Source of the DNA: Marsupella aquatica
Taxonomy: Eukaryota; Marchantiophyta
DNA: 64,000 nt
NCBI GenBank assembly: GCA_973895155.1
Contig: OZ316893.1
Span: 21,638,001-21,702,000 of the forward strand
Direction: 5' to 3'
This document shows, in pieces, positions 20,861 to 37,584 of this stretch. The position numbers and the translations under genes are program-made. The number at the start of each line of letters is the position of its first letter. The first letter of the stretch is position 1. The notes beneath the pieces were generated by a model. That model made no database searches, was not told the origin of the DNA, and saw only the letters and a program-made list of their open reading frames with translations.

Positions 20861-22595
20861 TTGTCAAATAAATTGTCTTTGGCACGCAGCACACTACATA
20901 GAAGTTTCAGACGCGTTTGGAAAAATATGTTAGACCTTTTTGTGTGAAGTTGGGAGAAAATTAAGATGAGGCCAAATGCACTTGAAAAAGTATTTTTCTG
21001 TTGAAATCTCTCGCCCGCACATGTTTTGGCTAGGTGTCAGCCAAATACTGGAAAGAGTACACTCAGAAACTTGTTGGCTGGGAACATTTATGCTATAAGA
21101 TGGAGCACCGTTGCTATAAGATTGGTCCGTTCAAACGTGTTCCACTCCAATGGCCATATCTGCTATGAAACTCATGCTCAGCTTCTGACTCTTTATAATT
21201 ATTCTCCCTCAAATTGACGGTGCTACTGGTTTGGTTTGTCTGTAGCATGTGAACCAATGTTGTCATTGTCACCATGGTCATCACAAGGTGCCTGATCCTC
21301 GGCTGTCTGTTTTAATCTAGCAATCTTTCCAAACCTGCATACACAAATTATAGATCTGCAAATGTCTTGTATGTGGACATGGCTTGGCCATTCATCAGAG
21401 CCAGAGAACCTAGGCATTGATCAAACTCTTCAAAGTTATTGAAGCACTCACCCAAATTGATTTGAGCAGCTTCTGCTACTAATGTAACAGAGGAAGACAG
21501 TCAAGTCATCACGCTAGGACATGTATTCAATAACATCAACCTTATTTTATGTGGGGAAGATTGGGCTTTAGCATAGACCCCCCAATCACATTTGGACTTA
21601 GCACATTTTATGAGAAAAAAATGTCCAAAGAGTCCCATGGCACCTTCTTCAACAGTTCTGCCATCCAATATCCTGGGGGGGTCTCAACATTCTTTTGAGC
21701 CCTTAGACATTCTTGTGTGTCGTGCGTTCTTGCCCTCTCATGATAGGGGACATTGACCTCCCAAACATGATCACCTCTGGTCCACAAATGCATTGCGCAG
21801 TGTTTTTCATGCCTGACATACTCCCTCTATTTAAGCATACTGTACACATAAGGGGAGTGGAAACACTCACAACCTTGTGGTGCGAGCGCATGCGCAGAGC
21901 ATGTGCATAAAGACACCCAAAAGTTTTGTAACATGTCAGTGATTTGGCAGGTCCTCCTTTGAGTACATCCCAAAATACATTGTCAAAAATTATTTTGTTC
22001 AAGATATGTGCATATTTAGCTTTTACGCACCTATGCAATGGTTTACTCCAAACCTAAGTTGTTTAACTACAAATATAATACATTTGTTATAATTAGATGG
22101 ATGTCAATGTCTGCAACACATTTTATATGTTGTGGTTGCATGAAATTGGTTCATCCCACACTGTGGTCTTTGTATACATTATTGTCAAATGTATACATGA
22201 TCTAACTGGGAGGCTATGTGTCATCTTGACTATTCAGGCTCAGCAAAGTTGTGCACTGGCACCTTTAAGTCCACCTTTAAGTCCATCTCATGGCTGGGGA
22301 AAATTTCTCAATAAGCTTCCTGCTAGAACTTAACAAACCTTGGAAAAGAAAGGGTTGATTGTAGATTATATTGATTAGTATATTATATACTAATGTTATT
22401 ATAATTATTATGTGCAATAATAGCTCCTCGTAACTTGAGCTTAAGCTCGCATTTTGGGGGGGGGGGGGGGGGGAGGGGGCACGCATTATACACCACAATG
22501 AACTGTAAACAAGACCTTATACACACAAAGCCAGGCCTAAGGGTATAGTCTTCCTGAAGGGGTCATCCAAATGTGGACCGGGCATTCTTATCCAA
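20861..22595. other. intergenic, no gene recognised
   Basis: Open frames here are short and unlike known proteins. The only notable item is an uninterrupted run of about 18 G followed by AGGGGG near 22456-22479. Confidence 0.5.
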
Positions 22596-22802
22596 AAATG
22601 CACCAAAAAATGCAAAGTTAGCAATCACGGAGGGCATTAAGATTATATATTTATTTAGCTAACTGGGATGGCGCAAAGGTAGTGTGCTATTCTAGCGAGA
22701 TGCACCAAAAAAATGCAAAGTGACGGCATTAAGATTAATTATTTAATTATTGAGCTAACAGGGATGGCACAAAGGTAGTGCGGTATTCTAGTGAGATGCA
22801 TG
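22596..22802. repeat. ~102-bp tandem duplication upstream of CFIm25
   Basis: ATGCACCAAAAAATGCAAAG (about 22597) recurs near 22699. Both are followed by GGCATTAAGATTA, a TTATTTA-type stretch, GCTAAC.GGGATGGC.CAAAG and TATTCTAG.GAGATGCA. The units have diverged moderately. They lie 210-410 bp before the start codon, within the presumed promoter. Confidence 0.85.
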
Positions 22803-22952
22803 CCCACCAATTCAGAGACGCAAATAGCAACAAAGAGCAATTCTTACGAGCTGCGATTCGAAGAAGACACCCCCCACCAATCTTCTCCTTTATAGACAAA
22901 GACCCACAAAGTGAAATCACCTGAAAAATTCGTACATACAAACGGAAGTGAC

Positions 22953-23010
22953 TTCAGAGGAGAAGAGAAGAGAAGAGAGGAGAGGAGAGGAGGAAGCTGA
23001 ACTGAACAGG
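22953..23010 (+). promoter_or_regulatory. purine-rich leader tract of CFIm25
   Basis: GAGAAGAGAAGAGAAGAGAG and GAGAGGAGAGGAGG lie immediately before the start codon. GA/CT tracts are common in plant core promoters and leaders, so the 5'UTR probably includes this. No clear TATA box was identified. Confidence 0.4.
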
Positions 23011-28260
<5,250 letters not shown>

Positions 28261-28318
28261 AGTGGCAGGGCAGGGCAGGGAAGGGAAGGGAAGGGAAGGG
28301 AAGGGAAGGGAAGGGAAA
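28261..28318. repeat. pentanucleotide microsatellite (GGGAA/GGGCA)n
   Basis: About three GGGCA units are followed by about eight GGGAA units. This purine-only strand spawns spurious proline/serine frames on the other strand. Confidence 0.95.
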
Positions 28319-28920
28319 CCTCGATAGAACATCTCCTGGGAGCTTCAACCTCAAAAATATCGTACGAATTGTTTTCCGGTAACCACATTTTCCATCTTTT
28401 TTTTCTCAGTATTACATTAGAGGATTTAACAGTAAAATATAGGAATTTCATGAGCAATCACACTGAATGTTGAGTTCTTAGCAAGCAACAGAGTCTGGCT
28501 GTCAAGAACAGACGTAACAGAACATAGTTGTAGGCAAATCTTCGAGCTTTCAGGTCGATGTCTGTCCTTCTCTCCTAAGTGTTCTACCTGATCGGAGAGC
28601 TTAAGGACGATGCTGATTGGTTGCCAGCAAGATAGCTTTCGCTTTCGATCCACAGCTGGGAAATGCACCCATCTGTCACCTGTGCTTGATGACCGGATCA
28701 CAGATTCACTGTCTTCATCTTATCTGCTTCCATTCGCGATGAACAGAAATTGTGAATCGAGACACAACAAGTTTGAGAGACTCAAGATGGTGAAAGACAT
28801 TCAGAGTGTATTTTCGCTCTCAACTCTCTTTATTCTATAGATGATTGAAATGAGTCCAGCATTAAACAGAAAACCCGAAGGAGTGCTCTGGGTCTCAGCA
28901 TGTCATTAGTTGCCAGCCGT
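28319..28920. other. intergenic, no gene recognised
   Basis: I see no recognisable coding or structural signal. Positions 28880-28920 (GGAGTGCTCTGGGTCT, CCAGCCGT) look like a remnant of the 179-bp repeat that follows. Confidence 0.45.
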
Positions 28921-29278
28921 CTATTTAGACCTCAAAGCTGTTGTACTCTTGGATTCAAACTCCTTTGTTTGACTTGGCTCAGTCCAGCCGTTACTTTAGA
29001 CGGGAGGGAGTGGTCTGGGTCTAAGCCAACTGCCTCTCTACGGTAGACGTAGAAGGTTTTTAAGACAGGTTTTTAACCGAAAGAAATCTATAACGAGATC
29101 TATTTAGACCTCAAAGCTGTTGTACTCTTGGATTCAAACTCCTTTGTTTGACTTGGCTCAGTCCAGCCGTTACTTTAGACGGGAGGGAGTGGTCTGGGTC
29201 TAAGCCAACTGCCTCTCTACGGTAGACGTAGAAGGTTTTTAAGACAGGAATTTAACCGACAGAAATCTATAACGAGAT
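28921..29278. repeat. 179-bp tandem duplication, two near-identical copies
   Basis: CTATTTAGACCTCAAAGCTG starts at 28921 and at 29100. Both copies run through GACGGGAGGGAGTGGTCTGG and CGGTAGACGTAGAAGGTTTT to TCTATAACGAGATC. The visible differences are near the end (GGTTTTTAACCGAAAG versus GGAATTTAACCGACAG). The event is recent. Confidence 0.95.
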
Positions 29279-32200
29279 CTGTCTAAAATTCTCTCTAGCA
29301 AGTGAGCAGATCAGAAATTTGACTGTAGACTAAACTTTCTACATCCGAACTACTGGAATCAGAACTTAGATTGTCTGAGTTATCCTGAAAACCTTCTAGG
29401 ACGAAAGTGCTGCAATGCATTTTGGCGAGCAATGAATTGACATCATACTGCCCAACATCTATAACCCTACAAAGCTTTTGTTGGTATCAAAAATATGAAA
29501 CAGTGCAAAAGAACAGGAAGGCCAAACAGGGAGAGGGTACCAAAGTCAAAACAACCCAATAAAGCTTTTCCTCTATCAACAGTAAAACAATCAATCTCAA
29601 CTTGTATGTCATCAGCATTGCTTTCCCCTTTTGCAATGCGATCATGTGAAATTCATATACTATCGACAGTGTACATGTAATCATCCAAAGTCGACCCTAT
29701 CTAGAGTAAGTGTGTCACCAAAGAGCCCTGTCTTGAGCGTCACCATTTAGGTGCTTTTTGGCCTACCTGATAGGCGGTAGATCAAAAGAGAAAAGTTTCC
29801 CAAACAAACGAGAAAAGTGCCACATCAATGACGTACAGCTTTTTCAAAGTGCGGCATATCGGGGACCCACTTTCTCTCTCACCTACCTAACCTACAGGAC
29901 AACAGCTAGTAATGCACATTGTGGGTTTAATAAGTCATGTCCAAAGCGTGGAACATAAAAAAACGCATCCTATGGTACTACGGAGTACGTTGGCCACATG
30001 ACCAGCTCTCGGAAATGGAAGATGAATTAGCTGTAAGTATGCAAGTATGTTTTCAATGCAAATATAAATGTTGTATTGTAGTCCCGTCCTAAAGGAAATC
30101 TCGGCAATGCCCCTCTGCCCATGTCCATGATCTTGGCTAGGGTGACCCTTTTGGCAATGCGTACAACCCCCCCAGTAAGGCAAGGTTCGGTTAGGGGAGT
30201 CCACTAACTTATCTCCACCCTTCCTTGCTAATAAATGTTCTGGACAGGGTTCCTTGTTGCCCCCCTCCCCTCCCCCCCCCCCCCAATGACCTATGCTGGT
30301 ACTGAAGTGGATCAACCACGAGGGGAGGAGTAAATTATAACAGGAGAGGGCGAAGACAAGACAGTGAAGTTAAGTAAAGATCTTGAATGAGTTTAGTGTG
30401 GCTTGTGTGGTGTTTGAAGTCACTCAAATATAAGACAAAGTAATGTATAGTAGATTCTCTCTCTCTCTCTCTCTCAAATCCTGCAAGTGGCTTGAGAAGA
30501 AAACCCTGTGTGTTATCTTTAAATAGCTTGATCCTTCTGCATTGCACAAAAGATATTGAGGTGAGAAAAGATGTCAAGATGAGGAAAAGAAGTAGAGGTG
30601 AAAAAAATGCTGAGCTGAGGACTGAAAAGATGGTGAGGTGAGAAAAAGATTTAAAGATCTTTAGCCCTTTTTGAAGCCCGTTTTGAAGTAATAAATCTGG
30701 GGTGTTCTTTTTTTGTGTTTTGTTTCTTTTGGTAGTGATGGGGAAGTTAAATGGAAAGGGAAGCCAAACAACTCAAGATCTGCAAAACTGATGCTCAGAT
30801 CCACCACTCCCTTGAATCTTCCAACCCAGCCTTCCAACCCAGATGAACCAGCTCACTTTTGATCCAAAAGATGTAGATTTCTTAACAAGGAAAAGTACTA
30901 TTTGAGTTCAAAAGAGGTCATATGATCCAGGTCACGCTGATCCGTCGGACTTCAGTTTTCAAGATCTATTGTTATTGTTTTTTGTACGGCATTAGGTGGG
31001 AAGCAAGAGTCTGTATCTACTGTAAGTGAAAGGAGAACTGAGGCTGCATAAAAGAGATATGGTCAAAGAGAGAGACAGAGACAGAGATCCACTACCATAA
31101 GTGTGACCTGTTGAGAGAGAAATGTACCTGAGTCTTAATTGAGTCAAGAGAATTGAAGAAGACACCAACCCAACCAAACCCAACCCAACCCAACCCAAAT
31201 GATGAAGAGTGGAGAGGGTATTATGGTGAATATGTAATACACACTGGAGCAAATTTGTAAAGGAAATGATGAACAAAACCTTCTCAGTATGCATGACACT
31301 GCTCAACATCAAGAGCATATATAACAATGCCAAAGAACAAACACTGGGTGACTCAATCCCAAAGGCAAAAACCCAAGGGAAACACAAGAGAAGAACCCAG
31401 GTTTGACAAAAATCCGAAAAACCATTGTTGGGGACTCCCCAACAATGGAAAAAAACTAAAGTCCTACCGAGCAACAAACTGACAAGCACCATAATAAAGT
31501 TTGGGTGTAAACAGCACAAGAGGGTCAGTGTGACAGATTGCCCAAATTTTGAAGCTGCTATACAGTGAATCCACCTTTCAGATTTTGTCTTATTTAGATA
31601 TTTTATGACATGTTTTTTATTTCAATGTGCCTTATCAAAGTGCAGTATTTGTGTTATTTGAATTCTTAATTAATTTTTGGACCCCTTTAATATTTGGTAC
31701 CCTACAGTATTTTGAACTTAGGTTGGCAGCCCTCTTAATTTTTAATCTTTGTTATCTCTTAGATTTCAAGTCTAAATAGTTCTCATGAGTGAGAGAAATC
31801 ATTCTAAACAAGCTGGACACACCCTATCTTAAGTTCCTCTCATGCTATTCTTTCCTAGGTTTATGGTTTTTAATTGGGTGTCATTAATAAAGTTTATTGA
31901 ATTAATAAGTGCACAGATCCAATCATACCTTTGTGCCATAGAACTTGAGTGCACTTCTCAGGGCTAGATCAGTTCTTGAGGGCCTGTGCAGTTTTTTGTA
32001 TTGAGAGACGGCCTTTCCCCCCAGTTTTAGTCCTCACCGCCTTATTTCAGCAGCGCGTGTCTGTGGCTCTTCAACGGGCTCAGGCATTCACTCTCCTTTG
32101 TACGGTTGAGCTGTTTGTTTTAGGGCCTCCCATCAAATTTCGCTTCGTGACCCTCCTATGCGGTTTACTCCAGAGCTCTACTAGGCTTTTCAGTTCTCTG

Positions 32201-32900
32201 CTCAGTAGGGTGTTAACCTTCATGGTTCCTTTGGAGGTTACTTTTTGGCCTCATGCCTTCTTTGGCTTGTGGTTGGGAACCCTTTGACTTGTTTTTCTTG
32301 GGACCTTTTCTCCCCTTCATTGGGTTGTTTTGCCTTAGTTTGGAATCTTGTCTCCCCGTTCTTCGTTTTCTGCCTTTGTGCAGTGTGATATATATACTTC
32401 TCACATAGAACTAGAACTTCTCATTGGTCATTATGTGTTTTTCTTTGCATGTGCTCTACTTATACAATTTTATCCCACTCACTTCCAATATGTACAATAG
32501 GTCTACTCTTATATTTGATCCTACTTACATATCACTACAAGACAAAAATCAAGCATGTTTGTGCTACATCTCTTGCTATGCTATGCTATGCTGTCATGGC
32601 AAGCATAGCTAGACAATAGACAGATTGCCCAACATCATTGGAATCTGTGTGCCTTGGAAACCGAAAGGTGATTCACAAGAATCATTACTGTTGCTCGGTC
32701 ATTAGAGGACAGGAGCACTGGAATGGAAAGGAACGGGGTTCCTTGGGCAGTACTGGGTATTGAAGATCCAAGATCCAAGATCCCAAGGCAGCAACTACCC
32801 CAATGAGCAGGATTCGTTCCATCAAGTGGCTGCTGCAGTGCAGAGCGTCTCACAGAGGTTCCCAATCTTCCTTGTCGTCATGATTGCTTGTCACAAGGGC
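29279..32900. other. intergenic between CFIm25 and ALDH3, no gene recognised
   Basis: This is mixed sequence with a (CT)n microsatellite at 30456-30475, a C-run near 30270-30283, (AACCC)n at about 31168-31197 and a 27-nt palindrome (separate entry). The 175-residue minus-strand open frame at 30992-31519 is Leu/Ser-rich, covers simple repeats and resembles no family, so I do not call it a gene. Confidence 0.5.
31422..31448. repeat. perfect 27-nt palindrome
   Basis: CCATTGTTGGGGA, one C, then TCCCCAACAATGG: a perfect 13-bp inverted repeat around one base, flanked by A-rich DNA on both sides. Confidence 0.9.
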
Positions 32901-32907
32901 CACACGG

Positions 32908-33036
32908 AACCCACTGCTGCTCTCTCCAAGACAAGATCGCCCAGAACGAGAAGAAAAGGAATAGAAGGAACCCACTGTTGCTCTTTACAAGACAAGATCG
33001 CCCAGAAAGAGAAGAAAGGAATAGAGTGCAGTAGAA
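32908..33036. repeat. ~65-bp tandem duplication in the ALDH3 upstream region
   Basis: GGAACCCACTGCTGCTCTCT is followed by CAAGACAAGATCGCCCAGAA and GAGAAGAAAAGGAATAGA. It then repeats as GGAACCCACTGTTGCTCTTT, CAAGACAAGATCGCCCAGAA, GAGAAGAAAGGAATAGA. The pair lies 170-290 bp before the start codon, in the promoter or leader. Confidence 0.9.
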
Positions 33037-33201
33037 GGAGACTCAAAGCAAAGCTTGGACAGTGAAGGACGACGAGAGGAGAGCAGATAAAACGTGAGGA
33101 AGGAACGAAGAGGAGAGGAGGGGGAAGAGAATTGAATCAATAAGCAGCGATTTTGGATAGTGGGTTGGAAGGAAGATCGAGGCTGGGAGCAGGCAGCAGG
33201 A

Positions 33202-36200
33202 ATGGGGGAGCTGGATGCCACATCGCTTGTTAGCGAGCTGCGTGAGTTGTTCGATGCGGGGAAGACGAGGAGCGCGGAGTGGAGAATCGGTCAGTTGAAA
33301 GCGTTGATTCGAATGTTGTCGGAGAACGAGAAGGAGATCGCTGCTGCAGGAAAGGCGGACATGAATAGGCCCCCTTTCGAGTCCTTCACAATCGAGGTGA
33401 TAGCCCACATCCGAGAATCCCTCCTCCGTCCTCCTAGAGGTCCCTCTGTCTGGCTATCCTCGATTGCCTTGTCTTGATTTCACCTACGAATCCCTTGTCT
33501 CTCCATTTCTCTGCATCGTGTTCTGTTTCCTCTGTTTCTCTTCGCTTCTCTTCTCTTCTCTTCACACTTTCACTCTATTTCTCTTCCGTCCATTTATCTT
33601 CCCGTCGCTTCAAAGGACTTGTGTTGATTTTGCACAACTTTCACTGCAATTTTGTCTGTTTGCTTATTTCTTCTCTTCTCTTCTCTTCTCTTCTCTTCTC
33701 TTCTCTTCTCTTCTCTTCTCTTCACACCAGCCTTTTCCCTCTGTTTCTCGTCTCTCTATTTCTCTTCCCGTCCCTATTCCTCGTTTCAAGGGATTTGTTT
33801 GGAAAATACACGACTACTCCCTTTCTACACTTGTCGTTTCTCTTTTGCTCGTCTCTTGTGTTACTCTTTCACGTCGATTCCACCTGACCTGCCTGCCATC
33901 TCTTCTTCGACTGCAGTGCGTCGCAATATTGGATTCAGCCAAGTATGCGTTGGCGAATGTGAAGAAGTGGATGGCACCGCAAAAGGTAACGTGTCAAATC
34001 TTATCTCATGCTACAACGGGTCGGAGATCGGTGGACGTTATTCTGGTGTTCTTCCATTCTCATGACCTCACAAACTTCAGGCTTTTGAGCAAGATTCTTG
34101 CCTCGAAATAGGAACTTGTCAATCACCGCATGCTGGGCCCCGGTCCTTGCGGGGATGGTTGTTGTGCAGCTTCGGATTTGGTTAGCTGCAGTTTGGCAAG
34201 CATGGTGTTTTGCCTCGTCGAGTGATGGTGGCAATGGCAGTTATAGTCTTACTGGTAGCTCCAACTCTGCAACCTGGAGGCATGACACGGCATTTCGTTT
34301 TGCAGATGCCGACCGTGCTGTTCGCTAAGCCAGCCTCAGCTGCGATAATTCCAGAGCCGCTGGGTGTCGTACTCATCATCTCTCCATGGAACTTCCCTTT
34401 CCGTGAGTGCTTCGTTTCGTGTACATGCATCGTGGTCTATACAGTGAAAGGCTGTTCCTTGTTTGCTGGTATTGGGTGCTGCCGAGTTCTTCTTATCTCT
34501 GTTCTTCTTGGAAGCCAAGTCACTGGGCGGCAAAGTGCTAAATATTTCCAGCCCAAGGGAGTGGATGGTCAGGAGTGAAGCATCCTCAATAACTGGGCAG
34601 GCAGGGATTCCGCTCACTAAATAGGCAGGGTGGAATTGTACTTCACAGATGGGTATCGAGAGAATTGTGCGTTTAGAAGTTTAGGAACGGATCCTAGTTT
34701 CGGAAGAATTAGACTCACTTGATGAGCATGGAGGGATTGTCCTCACTAGATGCAGGGATTATGCTCACTAAGCTAGTCAGGGAAGGATTTTGCTACCTAC
34801 AGTAGGTGGGCAAGGTGGAATTATACTCACGAGATGAGCATGGGGGCACCGTTCTCACTACATTAGCAAAGGAGGATTATTCTCACTAGTTGGGCATGGA
34901 GTGAAAGGAGGAACTACTCTCAGTAGATGGGCCCAGACGTGGGAACTATGTCTCTGCTGCAGAGGAAAATCTTTGGTATATGCGCCTTTGAATTTAAAGG
35001 CTGTGCGACCGATGCCTTTGGATGTCTGGTTCTATCTTGCAAAATGCGAGTTGATGTTTGGGACTTAACCTTGCGAGCTCATCTCTTTCTGGTGCAGTTC
35101 TGTCGTTCGATCCCATGATCGGTGCGATTGCGGCGGGCAATGCAATAGTGCTGAAGCCATCAGAGCTGGCCCCTGCATCCTCGGCTTTATTGGCCAAGCT
35201 CATTCCCTTATATTTGGACCCGAGCACAATTCGAGTCGTCGAAGGCGGAGTATCAGAGACGACTGCTCTACTGGAGCAGGCATGGGATAAGATCTTCTAT
35301 ACAGGTTTATATTTTTCTTTCAAGTTGTACATGAATTTAGTTAATTGAAACAATAAAGTGGGAATTTTATTCGTTTCATTTTAATTGAATGAATTTGTAT
35401 TCACTATTTGTAATTATTATCCGTTCTGGCTATTACTATACTGAATGAATTTTAATGAGCTTGCCAATATCCTGAAGGCTCTGTTATGTGCCTCTGCAGG
35501 AGGCTCCAGGGTCGGGAAAATTGTCTTGACAGCTGCAGCGAAGCATCTGACTCCCTGCGTTCTGGAGTTGGGTGGAAAGTCACCCTGTTTTGTTGATTCC
35601 ACGGGAGATTTAGACGTAAGACTTTTGTTGTACAAGTGTTTTTCAGAGGCTGGAATAACTTGTACACTTCGGTAGCCTTTGTTGCAGTGTGAATGGCTGC
35701 TGTGTCAAATGCACTTAGGTGACGAGGCTGATTGCAGGACTAATTGTTGAGTTTTGTCCATAACTGTGCTGTGGTTGATGAACTGAAGGTTGTGGCAAGA
35801 CGAATTGTTTGGGGAAAGTATGCGAGTAACGATGGACAAGCTTGTATAGCGCCAGACTACGTCCTAGCGGAAGAATCCATTGTGCCCAAGCTTGTGAGTG
35901 TACACCACTACCGCATTGCCTTGAAACTATGGAGCTTTAGTAGGCCTGGCTGTAGGGAAATCAATTGGAGAAACAGAAATGGTACCGGCATTTCAACTTT
36001 TTCCAGTAGGGTGTGGAGTTCTGAACTGATTCTGTCTTAGCTATCTCGTGATTTTCTTGCATTGTATTTGACCTGTTTAGTCGGCGCTGTCCCTTTTACT
36101 AAGGTTGCTTCTGTATGATTGCCTTATGCAGATTACAAAATTCAAGGAAGCACTCAAAGGATTCTATGGAGAGGATCCCTTCAATAGTCCAGACATATCT

Positions 36201-37584
36201 CGTGTGATTAACAATATGCACTTTCAGCGCCTTTGTGGGTTACTGAATCATGAGAGTACAGTGGAAAAAGTTGTACATGGTGGGCAGGTTAATGAGAAGG
36301 AACTGTAAGTACTTTATTTTTGGCCATTACATGTTCAGTAGGCCTTTGAAATGAATGAATTCGCTTGTCATCTTGTCATACAGTGAGCATGCTAATGGAT
36401 GGGCAGATCCAACGTTTTATAACAAATTGAAAAATTCTCTCCTTATTTCTGTTTGTTTTAGGTATATCGCGCCGACTATTATTCTGGACCCTCCCCTGGA
36501 TGCGCCAGTTATGCAGGAAGAAATATTCGGCCCGTTGTTGGTCATCATCACTGTAAGTTCTGCTCTTTCTGTTTACTTGCTGAGTTTTCTCACCTGTAAG
36601 TTATGGATTTCATATAGTTCTTCTGTCGATACTTGGCCTGGTTTCATCTAATTGTACTTGTTGGAATGAATGACTTTTAAGATGTCGTTGAAACGGATGA
36701 ACGATTGGTGCAAACATTCACCTAGATTAGATGTGCTCTTACTTTTATCAAGTTCTAAGGGTAGATATTGATCAGTGATGCTGAGGAGATTCCTGGACCA
36801 GAGGACTTTTTGTGTTTATAAATAGCGTGTGCCTGATCGAACGACTTAATTCCTTGGTGAAATTCATGGACTACCCCATTGCGTTCCCATTTATTGGAAA
36901 ATTTTCTGGTTCTGGAATAGTGTCAAGGCCAACTTGGTATCTAATCTCCGGGTTTGTGGATTTTTTTTCAGGTCAAGAACGTTAATGAGGCGATCAAAGT
37001 CATCCGAGCTGGGCCCAAACCATTGGCCCTGTATATATTTTCGACGAACAATAGTGTGGTGGAGCAAATACTGGAAAAGACTTCATCTGGAGGAGTGACT
37101 GTCAATGATTGTCTGATGCATGTATGTTCTCAACTTAGTTATCTTTTGTGCTCTACGACCTCTCCCATTAGGATTGAATAACTTGATAATGAGCTAACTT
37201 TCCATACGTTGAACAATTTTCCCTTTCAAACCTTGCCAAACTAGTCAGCCGAGATGTGTTACTATCCCTAAAATTTTGTAGTTTTGCTTCGGAATGGTAA
37301 GTGCTGCAGGAGGTTCCTCTAATCCTAACTGTTTTGATTTTTTTTCACAGTTCTTACAACCAGACCTACCCTTTGGAGGTGTGGGAAACAGTGGATACGG
37401 AGGCTATCATGGAAAGTACTCTTTCGATGAATTCAGTCACAAGAAGGGAGTCTTGTACCGGCATTTCTATGGAGACTTGCCCATTAGGTATCCCCCCTAT
37501 ACCGCTAAGAAACAGAAAATCGTACGGGCCTTCATGGGTGGCAGCTTATTCAATCTGATTCTCACACTTTTAGGTTTCAGATAA
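33202..37584 (+). CDS. aldehyde dehydrogenase, family 3 (ALDH3-type), ten coding exons
   Basis: The coding exons are 33202-33396, 33917-33985, 34306-34402, 35098-35304, 35500-35615, 35789-35893, 36132-36304, 36462-36552, 36972-37121 and 37351-37584. Together they give 1437 nt and 478 residues, close to plant ALDH3H/ALDH3F proteins. All introns are GT-AG and phases join. Key features are [15 protein letters not shown] (73-87), [37 protein letters not shown] (cofactor-binding Lys-Pro-Ser-Glu), the general-base Glu212 in VLELGGKSP, the nucleophile Cys247 in [40 protein letters not shown] and a hydrophobic C-terminus ([12 protein letters not shown]) that may anchor it to membrane. The enzyme oxidises fatty or aromatic aldehydes to acids with NAD(P)+, and in plants is linked to aldehyde detoxification under stress. 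Exon 6 starts directly after GAAG without a long pyrimidine tract, so that acceptor is the least certain. Everything needed for activity is present. Confidence 0.94.
33668..33723 (+). repeat. (TTCTC)n microsatellite in ALDH3 intron 1
   Basis: About eleven TTCTC units lie on the coding strand, with a shorter run of the same unit at about 33545-33563. The tract is inside the first intron (33397-33916), which is pyrimidine-rich throughout. It creates several spurious Ser/Leu/Phe frames. Confidence 0.95.
34575..34932 (+). repeat. degenerate minisatellite in ALDH3 intron 3
   Basis: Eight or more variants of GGGATT-T-CTCACTA-ATG(A)GGCATGGAG follow each other with variable spacing of roughly 30-60 bp (for example near 34603, 34637, 34733, 34756, 34790, 34835, 34876 and 34910). 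They fill half of the intron between exon 3 and exon 4. Confidence 0.75.

Noticed and set aside
21703-22038. 111-residue minus-strand frame with several cysteines
   Set aside because: The spacing does not match a zinc-binding motif, and there is no neighbour, promoter or family support.
31168-31197. (AACCC)n as possible telomeric repeat
   Set aside because: The plant telomere unit is CCCTAAA. This five-base unit is a short simple repeat in ordinary DNA.
30992-31519. 175-residue minus-strand frame with hydrophobic and serine-rich stretches
   Set aside because: It covers (AACCC)n, GAGA repeats and a palindrome, has no recognisable domain and no splice context.
33464-34111. Long Ser/Leu/Phe frames within the ALDH3 gene
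   Set aside because: They are translations of the (TTCTC)n microsatellite in intron 1 and overlap true exons in the wrong frame.
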